Positions 46,601 through 58,600 of a stretch of DNA of 64,000 bases are shown here, one piece after another. The translations under genes and the position numbers were made by a program. A model generated the notes under the pieces. It was not told the origin of the DNA, searched no databases, and worked only from the letters and a program-made list of their open reading frames with translations. The DNA comes from Dipteris shenzhenensis (lineage: Eukaryota; Polypodiophyta; Polypodiopsida; Gleicheniales), in NCBI GenBank assembly GCA_047967505.1, contig CM106538.1; one strand, 5' to 3'. The number at the start of each line of letters is the position of its first letter. Position 1 is the first letter of the stretch.

Positions 46601-49600
46601 GATGGCGGTGCTGGTGGCCTAGGCCCTGGCTGGCGCCGCCTGGCTTGCTGCTGGTGGCGCCGATGGCGTCGCTGGTGGCCTTGGCCCTGGTTGGCGCCGC
46701 GTCGTTGGTGGCCTGCTGGCTGCTGGCGTCGGTGGCCTTGACGCTGGCGTCGCCGGTGGCCTTGGCCCTGGCGACGAATGACCTCAAAGGCTGCTAGCGT
46801 AGCGCGGCGCTTTCTTGCAGGCTGTCGCTGCTGTCGCCGCTGCCTAGCGATGGCTGGCCGCTGCCTAGCGATGGCTGTTGGTGCTGCCTAGCGATGGCTG
46901 TTGGTGCTCCTTGGATGCTGGTAAGACCCACGTTTGGGCACACCCACGAATAGGCTCTGATACCAGTTGTGGAAGGTGAGAGTAGGGAGCACACCCACAC
47001 ACACAAGCAGGATAAGAAAACAAGAAGTGTGGGGATAAAAGGTATGTGTGTATGTGTGTACCTCCCCTAGCACACAGTGTGGAAGGTGAGAGTAGGGAGC
47101 ACACCCACACACACAAGCAGGATAAGAAAACAAGAAGTGTGGGGATAAAAGGTATGTGTGTACCTCCCCTAGCACACAAAGGATAAGGTTACAACACTAA
47201 GTACGGTGTACTTAGTGTACTTAACAAATAAAGTACTAAGTGTACTAACTGTACTTGGGTGGCCATAGAGCCTTTACCCCAACAGCCTATGGCATCATTG
47301 CTCTTGGCTTAGGAGATGACTATATTCATCACATTTTTTATTTAGAGTCTCCTTCTGAAGCTTGGCAGAAACTTGACATTATTTTTTGTGCTAGCTCTCA
47401 CATCTCAAAATTGTTACTTAAGATTGCTTTCTTTGAATTGAAGATGGCTAGTGGCACTCCTTTGGCTGCTCATGTCAATCATATGCGGAGTCTCATGACT
47501 CAACTTGCTTCTATCAACTCTCCAATCACTACAGATGATGCAATGGCAGTGTTGCTCAAAAGTATGCCTGAAGATTATGATCATGTTGTTACCACTTTGA
47601 AAAATCTTCTTAAATTTCTGCTCTTCAAGAAGAAGAAAGGCACATGGATATCCGGAGAGGCAATGACACAGCATACCAGAGAGGCAATGACACAGCCTAT
47701 GCCATAAAAATTCAAAAGAGCAAGTTTTCACCTTGCAGACATTGTCGGAAGACTAATCACCTCTCAAAAGATTGCTTCAAGATCAATCCATGCAAACATT
47801 GTGGCAAAAACAATCACTATGAAAAGTATTGTAGAGCCAAAAAGGAAGAAGCTACAAAGTCAGAAACTGCCAATCTACTTTCATTTGATGAGTCTCCACA
47901 TGATGAAGACTATGCTTTTTAGGCACTTTGTCTTTTTTTTTTATCATCACTTGGTCAAAATTTTGAGGCTCTCTGCTTGGAGTAGTACTCCAAAAAGAAT
48001 ATGTTATGTAAATCACCTCTGGTCACCATATGATGTAGACCATGTGATATGTGTTTTGACTATCCCATTTCTGTAAAACTCACACCCTTGGGAACCCTTG
48101 CTAGCATGAGATCCTAGCCATAGATTAATCCTTGACCACCATGAGATGGCATGAGAAACTATGAGACTACATGAATCCTTGACACTGCAAGAGGCAATCC
48201 CTTGAGGGGGGTTTGTTGGGGTAAGTATGATCAAGGGCTTGCTCTATGGTGCATGTGTGCATCTAGGGGAGTCACATGTGTGTTTGTGTGTGTTGTAAAG
48301 GCACATCAAGTGCTATGATGTGTCTAGTGTGTGACCTAAGTGATGATGTAAGACAAAGGCAATCCCACTGATGTAGGGATTGATTCCCACTGATGTAGGG
48401 GCTGATTGCCACTATGTAGGGAAGGTATTACCTTCTCCCCCTTTCTATAAAAGAGAGTCTTCTCTCTCACAATCAATATAGAGATTTCATTGTGCTCTCA
48501 CACCTCTTGCAAGATGCATCTATTCTATCCTACAGGATCCTATAACATTCACTGGGTGTTAAACTACAGCAAATGAAGGATATGCAAATGCCTTCATAGG
48601 GGAGTTGTAAAGCCATGGAAATACTCAGAACAGAGAATGTAGCCCAAGTTTTGTTCTCTAAAATGGGGGTTAATCTCACATGCGAAACAGCCTGGAGAGT
48701 AGGTAAAGCTGAAACACCAATGAGACCCTTAGTACTGAAATTCCGGAATGCCATGGATAGGTCCACCATTATGAGCATGAGAGCAGCATTGAAAGGGACC
48801 AGGATATATTTGGATGATCATCTAACCCTCCTACAATAGGAGCACAGAAGGGAGGGAATGGTACGGGTAATGGCAGCAAGGGAAGCAGGAAAATGGGCTG
48901 TATATAGAGATGGTAAAGTCATTGTCCACGAGAGACCAGCCAGGGAAGAGAAGGAAGATGGGGAGTTATGACGGTGTCGAACCAATGGGATGAATGCACA
49001 TAATGAACTCAAGATGGCAGTGTGGAACTGTAATGGCACACTCTTGTCTAACCCAGGAGGATTCTCAGAGACATACACTGGAAGAGACATGATCTTTTAC
49101 ACCGAGACACATGAGAGTCCATGTCATCCTGCTTCAACATGTATCCACTTGCTTGGTACTATTTCTTTTTGTTTTTCAATAGTATGCTTATTAAGAAATG
49201 AAATGTTTTCCTACTGTTCAGTTACAGACAATGGGGACTAGGTCTAGCATTTGAGGGTGGACCCCCTTGCTTGGGGTTATGGGCATTAGTGACCCACAAG
49301 AGTGATGGCCTCTCTTTGAGAGGGACATCTGGAAACCACACCCCACCTGAGTACCCAAACATGGGACCAATTAAATGCACAGATTGCATACCGACCTAGG
49401 AACCATTCAAGAGAATGTTCCCTGAGCTTTGGGTGTGGGCCTGGGAGCATGCCAAGAGTAATGGAGATACAAGATAAGACGACAAACAAATGAGCTCAGT
49501 ATGGCTCAATTATGACCTTAGAGTACGTCAATAGATAGTCTAAGCTGTTAGGAACCCGTGGGTGCGATCAGAATTGAATTCTGACAACTTTGAAATTTTA

Positions 49601-52600
49601 GGGTTTTTGGGAGTGACACGTGGCAGACTGCCACATGGAATCTGATCTGGCAGGTCAGTCCACCTGTCCCACACATGTGGCAGCATGCATGGCAAGTGGC
49701 AGGGCATGCAGGCCAAGTGTTTGGCCCCAAATCTGGTAGATTTGGGGCAGGTTGTGGGCTGTCCTCTTTGGGACTGCAGCCCACCAAAAATCTGGGACAA
49801 GTGTCCACCTTCCACTCTAGGCCGGGGGGGGGGGGGGGTTGAGCCTATAAAAGAAGGCCTCTCCCCTTCATTCCTCACATGAAAAATTCGTCACTTTTCT
49901 TCTCCCTCCCTTTGGATGATGCAGCAGAACCTCTCCAGCTCCTTGGGTGCAGCCAGCTTCTCCCCAGGCCATTCTCTCACCTCAGCAGCACTTTCTCTCT
50001 CTACAACAGCACATTCTCTCTCTACAGTTCCAGCCCCTCCTCTCCAGAAATCTGCCCCCTCTCAGCTCTTCTGGAACAGCAGCAGCATCCTCTCTCCTTC
50101 TCCTAGCGTGGAGCAGCCACAGCCCCTTTCTCTCTCCTGCTGCAGTCTTTCTCTCTCTATTGCAAAATTTCTCTCTCTACTGTTCCAGCCCATTTCCCTT
50201 ACAGAAATCTGCCTTTCTGTGCACCTTTGGAACAGCAGCAGCTCTTCTCTTACATCCCCTCCCTTGGGATCAGCATTGGCACTCTCTCTCTACAGCTATC
50301 ACTCCATAAAAGCTTTCTCTCTCTAGCCTACAGGCTGTTTTTCTAAGCTGTTCTCATTCCAGCCCCATTTCCACACTCTCCTCACCCAAGGTAGCTTCAA
50401 AGGCATCAAGGACTTCATCTACAAAAGGATCAAGTCACGAAGGGAGCCTGTATTGTCAAGTTTATCTCATTTACAGCACTATTTCATGTTGTTTCTACTA
50501 TCTTTCTAGAAACTAGTGCTTGTCTGTAATGTTGGATGTAAGTGGTGATTGTTGCAGGCTTCTTCCTTGTGGATTGGGCAAGCCAAGAGTTGAAACCTGA
50601 GCTTGAAGTCCTCCTTTTTGTTGTCTACCTTGCACATATGCTCTTGAGTCTTGTATCTAGGTCCTAGGTTTTCCCTGAGTTCATCAGTTTGGAAGGTGCA
50701 TTGCACCTTGGTCTTGTATCTCCATTTTCAAGAATAAAGTGAGCCTGGATAAGGGGGGGGGGGCGTCTTGGCCCCTCAATCATATTGCATTTTCCAATGA
50801 TGTCACTTTGCGTTTAAGCTGTATAAGTCTTAATTCCAGCTTAATTGCAAACTCGTAAGTTCAAGTATATGTGTTTGGCAACTCGCAATCATCTCATTCA
50901 AACGCCTCTGCAAAATCCGTTGTCTGAATCGATAGAAAGCACCGAGTAGTTTACAGTCCAGAGAGAGGACTGCCCACTGTGGCAGGATATACACCGGAGG
51001 GAAATGAGGGGAGACAGTGGAGTGCGTGGCTCCGGAGGAGTGGCCATCCTCTTCAGATCACATTTGAGACCCCTCATTTCAGTGGTTCGGAGAGAAGAAC
51101 ACGCGCGAAATATGTGGGTCCGTGTCCAGACACCTAATGCCCGACTAATCTACATGGCAGTGTGCTACTTTCCCCCAGATACATCACCTTATGCACACGC
51201 AGTCACTACGAAGGGACACAGCCCATATGAGACGATACATGATGATCTCATTGAGTTCTCCAGACTAGGAGACAACCTCCTTCTTGGTGACTTCAATGCA
51301 CGCACAGGTGACAGGCAAGTGGGCCTACTTGACTTTACATCAGACTCTCTCATAGTACCAGAACTAGACACTGCAGAGCTTGGGACAATGAGACACTCAG
51401 TGGGTGTATCACATGTGACGGGATACAGCTGGCATCTACTTGACCCGGGGGCTATCCATGACCTAATCATATATAATGGCCTTCAGAGATGGCCATTATC
51501 TGGTGGGTTCACTTGTTTCCCGCATGGCAGAGGTACTAGTACAGTGGATTACATACTCGGTCCCCTATCCTTCACCTCACGGGTACACGACTTCGTTGTG
51601 CCCCCTCCCTTGCGAGGTGCTGACCACTCATACCTATCCTTTAGCATCTCCACCACTAGGTTTTGATTTGGGGGGTGATGAGCCTATATAAGTCCATCAG
51701 GGGACTAGTTCGCGCCCCAGGAGGCCTGTCAAGCCCCCTCTCACCGACTCTCTTCGGCCTCTATATTGATGAGATCACATCCTTCATAGACTGCCTGGGA
51801 GGCGAGGGGTCACCGCTAGCTGATTTGTTGGTACTGATACTACTATATGCGGATGACATAGTCCTCTTGTTGTCCTTAGCAGAGGGTTTACAAAGACATC
51901 TGGAGGCCCTCGAGGAGTTCTGCACAGAGAGAGATCTGACAATTAACCTTGGAAAGACCAAGGTTATGATCTTCAACACCTCATACCCAATGCTCCATCG
52001 ACATAGCTTCACTTACCGAGGTTAGCCAGTAGAGATTGTGCAGTCCTACACATACTTGGGTGTAGTTTTCACTGGGCCAACTTTCACGATGATCCATGCA
52101 GCTCAAGCACGCCTCACACGAGGATATGGTGCTCTGGCCCGGCTAGAGCGACAATGTTTCCAGGCGCACTTTCAGGACCCACCGACGAAGTGCTGGCTTT
52201 TCGACACCTTAGTGAGACCAACTGCCATGTATGCAGCACCGTTCTGGGGGTGTGATATTTCAGTAGCAGAGTGGAAGAGATTTGAGCAGCTATAGATAAT
52301 CATGGGATCCAGGATGATTTGTAGTAAGCCCTCAATCCCCCATCAGATAGTACATGCAAAGTTTGCTATGACCCCTCTTCAAATGGATGTCACCTTTCAG
52401 ACAATGACCTTCCTCCATAGAGTCTGGGACCTACCTCATGAGAGGCTACCGAGACTGGCATTGGAATCCTCTATCTGACTGGCAAAGAGTGGGTTTGATA
52501 CAGCGTGATATGCACGCGTCTCTGCTTGGTTCGCCAGTCATGGCATTCAGATGGACAGGCTCCCTCCTTTTCAGTATAGCATGGATGCACCCCCCAAGCT

Positions 52601-55600
52601 GATTCTGCAAGATTAGATTAATCGCATCATACGGTTAGACCTCCTCCAGCTTCACACACTTCGGACTTGCGGGGGGGGGACCAGGATTTGCCCACCAAGA
52701 CCCAGCTCTACTATGACCATTTCTTGAGAGTATCGGAGGATGGCCTCATCATCAGACCCCAGTATCTTGAGGACAGAGGTGTCTCACATGCACTGAGGAT
52801 TGCCATTGGACAACAAGTCTCCTCCCATCATACGGTTAGACCTCCTCTAGCTTCACACACTTCGGACTGGGGGGAGGGACAAGGATTTCCCCACCAAGAC
52901 CCAACTCTACTATGACCATTTCTTGAGAGTATCGGAGGATGGCCTCATCATCAGACCCCAGTATCTTGAGGACAGAGGAGTCTCACATGCACTGAGGATT
53001 GCCATTGGACAGCAAGTCTCCTCCCATCAGCTGAGGATTGAGGCAGGGAGAGCTGTAGGCATACCTAGAGAGCAGCGAACTTGTATGCTATGCTCGATGG
53101 GTCAGGTCAAGACCGAGGAGCACTTTCTTTGAATGTGTCCTGCCTATTACGAGATCCGAGGGTGCTACCATTGCCTTTTTCAGGAGGGACACGGGTTTGG
53201 CCCACTCTCACGATTGATCCACTTCCAGGATCAGGTCTGTATTGGGCTCTACCTGATGGAGATGCGGAGACACAGAGAGACACTACTTCGATGGATCAGA
53301 GAGCAGCAGGATGCGACCACCACGTCACAAGATAGTGAGGTGGAGCGAGCGCAGAGGTAGGTCACCGACTTCTATGCATTTAAGTCAGCTCTAGGGCACT
53401 CGGGAGTAGAGGAGGAGGAGCTAGCTGACATGAGAGATAGATGGGTCAGTAGAGGGAGTCAACACGATACCACTACTGGACGAGGGTCACGGGGATCTCA
53501 CATGCGACAGGAGACCAGAGCACACACGATTGAGGTTTGACCTATCTCAGCTCTTCTCAAAGGCGACCGACAGAGACGTGGCATTACACTTGACATAGCC
53601 CATCGGATCCAGAGATCGAGGAGACCACCCCCCCCCCAGTGCCAAAGAGCTCGATAGAGGCTGATACGTGAGCTCTTTGTGTCACACCAGAGAGCTATCA
53701 TGGAGCTTGGATACATGGAGCCAGATCATGTTCTTGGAGCATTAGCCCTGAGCGCCTGACATGCCTCACTCATGTTACACACTATTTGGCTTTTCTGGCC
53801 TGACTTGATATGATGTACTACATTGGTATTTCAGTTTATGTGTTTTCTAGTTTTCTAGTACTCAGCGAAGGCCTTAGCGAGCCCTTCGCTCCAGCCCACT
53901 GTGGCTTGTATGAGTTTACTTTGTTTCCGCACTTTTGTCCCATAGGCCCGAGAGGCCTCCCGCGGACGTTAATACATCTTTCTTTCTTTCTTTCTTTCAC
54001 CCCAAAGGATCTGGGAAGCTTCTTCCCCCTCAGCATACATAGCCCCATCTTTGTGATTACTCAATTCTCTCTCTCTGCCTTGGTGGGATGTGTGTAGTGG
54101 TCAACGGTCTCTTGAACTGAGTTAGGCCGACTTAAACTGAGCCAACCAGGCCCAACACCAACCAGTCGCCCAGCTCCGACTGGTCTGTACTGACCACAAC
54201 CTGCTGCTGCTGATGCCGACCTGCTGACATGCCTGTAAATATGCCCTGGCCTGCTGCATGTTTGGGCTGCTCTGCAGCTGCTCTCCAGGCTGACCTGCAC
54301 ACTGTTCCTGAGGCTGTACAAGCCTGTACTGCATGCCATCAATCAGGCCCCACAGCATGCAGATGCTTTAGGAAAGCCTCTATCCTATCCAAACCCTTGT
54401 CCTCCTCATATGGGGGCTCATAGCTGGGTTAGTGACCTTTTTGAACAAAGGTTCAGTCTCTTGTTTTGAAGCTAGCACTTTTCTTATTGTGAGTAGATGA
54501 ATGCCATGTGCATGCTCGAGAGGGATGAGAGTACACGGGAAACCACATCATTTGACATCATGCTTGCTATGTCAAAATCCATGGCAGGATGTGTGCCATA
54601 TTAATGTGTTTGATAAGCATGCTTTCCTCAAGGGTGGACCTTGTTAGAGAATATAAAGTCATGCATCCACTACCACGCAAGGTCCAGGTACCATCTCAAA
54701 CAAGAGAGTGACAACTCCCCACAGCAGCGGAAGACACAACTTAACATGAGGCAACTCCTCACTCTGTGTGCATGCATGCAAACAAAACTCTTCAGATCTG
54801 GAAGATAGAACACTCAGATCTGCAGCCCAAATAATAGATATATATATGTGAAAATCCAGGAACCAAACCTGCTAATGATTGTATGGAAACCTGTTGGAAA
54901 AGTCATCTCCATCTGTAAGCTTCCATATGAGGAGAGGATGGGGGAGGTGGACTTAAGGTTGATGTGGCTGCCACATGGGCAGCACATAGGCTGCCATGTG
55001 GGCAGCATTCTCACAGAGAAAAGCAAGAAGTGGGGGGTGCCACATGGGCACAGCACAAAGGCTGCCATTTGGGGCAGAGATGCACAGATATGACAGGTTT
55101 GACTGAAGGGGCCTGGGACAGGTGGTGCATATGTATGTACTGTTGACCAGCAAGGGGCTGCACAACAGTCCAACTGAAAGCACCCTCTACATCAAGAAGG
55201 ATGAGGGGGATATTTTAGTCATCATTCTTTATGTAGATGACTTACTACTCACAGGGTCAAATGAAGATAATATTGCAGATTTTAAAGCTGAATTGCAGAC
55301 CACTTTTGACATGTCAAATTTGGGGCTGCTACACTTTTATTTGGGGATCCAGTTCACTCAAGAGCAAAGTGGCATCGGTATGTCTCAATCTAAGTATGTG
55401 CAAAAACTCTTAGACAGATTCAACATGTAGGATTGTAAGCCCATAGCTACTCCCATGGAGCCGGGGTTGAAGCTTACAATGCATGAAGCAGGTGAATCAT
55501 TTGATGTCACTCTCTACAGTCAGGCTGTTGGATGCCTCATTTATCTCTGCAATACACGACCTGATATTCAGTTTGCAGTTTCTCACGTGAGCAGATATAT

Positions 55601-58600
55601 GCACAGCCCAAAGACTATGCATTGGGAGGCTGTAAAACACATCTTCCGTTATTTGCAAGGTACCAAGTCTTTTGGCTTGATGTTTCCCAGGGGGGGTGAC
55701 TTGCAGATGCATGCCTACAGTGACTCAGATTGGGCTGGAGATTATGACACTAGGTAGTCCACAAGTGGCAATTGTTTCTTTTTGGGCAAAGGTTGTATTT
55801 CTTGGTTGAGCAAGAAACAATCTACAGTGGCTACCTCTTCATGTGAAGCTGAGTACAGGGTAGCTTTCACAGTGACAGTTGAATGTGTTTGGTTGCGTCG
55901 TTTATTTGCTGATCTTCATCTTTCATTGGAGGGTCTTTCTCCAATTCTCACTGATAGTCAGAGTGCTATTGCAGTGGCAAAGAATCCTGTGTTTCATGCT
56001 CGCACGAAGCACATTGAGGTTCACTATCACTACGTCAGAGAGAAGTTGCATGCAGGAGAGATCAGCATGATCTATGTGTCAACACATGACAATGTTGCAG
56101 ACATTTTCACCAAAGCACTTCCACGTGAAAAGTTGGAGGCATTTCGCAGTGCCCTGAACTTATCTCCTTTTGGTGATTGATCATTTTCTTGTACATGACA
56201 TTGGCATTGCAGGGGGGTGTTAGAATTATTGCTATAATTTAGCAGTGACCAATGTAATGTAATAAGTAGGTTAGGGGCACTTTTCCCTCACTTAGAGGTT
56301 TTTCCCCCTAACCACAGTTAGTTCACTAACTATGGTTAGTGAAGTGATAAGGTTTTGTTACTTAGACAAAACCTGTTCTCACCTTTGCTCTCTCTCCCAT
56401 TCTCACAATTGCTGGTACTTGGGATGCTACCACGGAATTTCAAGGGCTTCGTTACAACTGTGACAACAGGAGAGAGGAACATGCCTATGAATTTTGAGGA
56501 GCTCAGTCCCTTATTGCTACAGGAGGCTCGTTTTTGAGAGAAACTCTATAATAAATACGATGACAAGGCGTGACAAAGTCAGTTCCTGTAAGGTGGCAAG
56601 CCCAAGAATGACAACTCTAAGGACACTTTAGAAAACAAGAAAAAGAGGAAGCAAAAGAAGTGCTTCTATTGTGATACGCCATGCCATTTGGGAAAGATTG
56701 CAGAAAGAAGAAGGCAGATAAGAAGAACAAGAAGGGGTTCAGCTTAGATTCAGGGGAGTCAGACATAGCCAATGTTGTAGTCAGTGGAGAACTAGTCTTG
56801 TTGACATCTCGGTGTGTTACTGAGGGTAAGATATGGAGGCACATAAGTCATAGTGAGGATGTATGATATTGAGATGTGGGCAAAAGAGGAGTTAGAAACC
56901 TTTGTGAAGGTGAAGACTCTTCCAAGTGCAGATAAGATTGACATAAGGGAGGACTCCATGTAGTGGCCTAGGGTTTCAGGGTCAGATGGATGCTGTGGTT
57001 CGGAAGGGGGCATTGCAAGACTACATAGGGCAGTTGAATATGCATGCATGAGGTGCATGGTTTGCTTTCAGAGCAAGCACATAGGCAGGACGACGTTCTA
57101 GTATGTACTCTATGTAATTTATTTAAGGCTTTATAGCATGCGGTGGGAAGAATTTGCTCTTCATGTGTCTCAGGAAAGGTGAGATTGGAAGGTGTATGCA
57201 TTCTTGGAAGGTAGAAGGGGAAGTGTCTTTAACTCTCGGAAGCAGATTGCTAGAAGGTGATTATGGTGAAGGCGTACTGAAGCCAGAAGAATACTTGCTT
57301 CAGAGCTTATTGGCAGCTTATGGTCTAGGTTAAATCTTGAGATTTCATTTCGCGAGATGGTTGTTTTGTTGCAAAGCTTGCCAGAGGAAGGACAGGTTGA
57401 AACAACCCAGAGAGCCTGGTGTTTGGAAGAGGCAAGGCTGGCCACTCATTATGAGGGAAGTAGTTGGAGAGAGACTGTTTGCATCAGGTGTGCTCGAAAT
57501 CGATGGCAGGAACGTGACTGAAGCAGGTGCCATCTGGTGCTACCAAGGATGGACTCATGTAGCAGGATGGTTTGCTTATGCGGGACCAGACCTAGAGGAG
57601 CAAGAGCCACTGGTTGAAAGACCAAGAATTGACATCGACACTACATTGTTCCAGAGAGCTTCAACATGGGAGCTGATGGAGCATCTTCATTGGCCAAGCT
57701 GTGTCGGTGAGAGGGGGTGTTGGAAAAGTCACCTCCCCATCTATAAGCCCCCATATGAAGATGGGAGCTGATGGAGCATCTTCATTGATGAGTTTGGATT
57801 GGGCCAAGTTGTCTCGGTGTGAGGGGCTGATGGGAAAGGTCACCTCCCCATCTATAAGCCCCCATATGAGGGGAGCATGGGGGAGGTGAACTTAAGGTTG
57901 ATGTGGCTGCCACATGGGCAGCACATAGGCTACCATGTGGGAAGCATACTCACAGAGAAAAGCAAGAAGAGGGGGCTGCCACATGGGCAGCATATAGGCT
58001 GCCATGTGGGCAGCACAACAGGGCAGTACCTGGCAGTATTGGAGCTGTCGTGGAGGCCTGTGGTTGTCCAGAATTGTCACGCAAAAGTCAGGGACTGTAT
58101 AGGGAAGAATGCACAATTCTGACAGGTTTGAATGACCAGAAGGGGCTCGGCACAGGTGGCGCATATGTACAGACAGGTATGGCCGTCTGGAGCAGCTTGT
58201 ATGGAACCATCAAGTACCAGGGCAGAGGCCTGAGGCGGCCAGGTGAGGACAGGTGCAGGACAGCAAGAGCAAAGAAAGGGGCTGCAAATAGGCAGGCCCC
58301 TGATCCTCTTATAGGACCCTATCAGGCTGGGTCAGCACACACCCAAACTGTGGCTGGTAGGGTCGGTTGACTGGGTTGGCAAAGTGGAGCTGACCAGTTG
58401 GTTCATTTTGGGGGCTCCCAGCCCCTGTAAAAGGGAGCAATTTGGGGCTCACAATTCATCCATTGCAGCAGCCTTCAGGGAGCAGTTTGGAGCACCAGGC
58501 CAGCAGGGTTTTGGGCCATCATTCAGAGGGAGGAGAGCTGAGTGCTGCAGACATAGCTCAGAGAAGGGCTTCACCCTTGGCTGTGTCTTCCAGGGCAGCA

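Larger units (their letters stand above)
41239..47284 (-). mobile_element. Copia C, nearly complete Ty1/copia element inside copia B gag
   Basis: Minus-strand order: 5' LTR 47284-46965, PBS 46965-46953, leader, gag 45617-44874, protease/integrase/RT/RNase H 44800-41514, purine tract, 3' LTR 41466-41239. Only three lesions separate gag-pol from an open frame: a one-base loss near 44882, a one-base gain near 44459, and TGG to TAG near 42912. Flanking GCTTA/GCCTA (41234 and 47285) is a target duplication with one mismatch. It is the youngest layer of stack 2. Confidence 0.9.
39832..48544 (+). mobile_element. Gag-only LTR retrotransposon (TR-GAG-like copia B), split by copia C
   Basis: LTRs 39832-40162 and 48214-48544 differ at about five positions, four of them in the last 20 bp. 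PBS TGGTATCAGAGC is at 40165 and the purine tract CTTGAGGGGGG lies before the 3' LTR. The only gene is gag (41036-41238 plus 47289-47922); no protease, integrase or RT lies between gag and the 3' LTR. Target duplication GCATT/ACATT at 39827 and 48545. It must use enzymes of another element. It lies inside LINE-1 ORF1. Confidence 0.88.
39490..53998 (+). mobile_element. LINE-1, most complete LINE copy, split by two insertions
   Basis: ORF1 starts at 39490, is cut at 39831 by the gag-only element, and resumes at 48550. ORF2 endonuclease starts at about 49010, is cut at 49121 by a stand-alone LTR and resumes at 50961 in the same frame. An internal deletion near 51670-51740 removes the RT fingers. 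The rest of RT, the zinc-binding end and the 3' end with a TTTC repeat tail (53977-53998) follow. Both interruptions have matching 5-bp duplications, which shows that the three pieces were one LINE. Confidence 0.85.

Noticed and set aside
46394-46787. ORFs in the GC-rich part of copia C leader
   Set aside because: Repetitive GGTGGCCTTGG units open several frames by chance.
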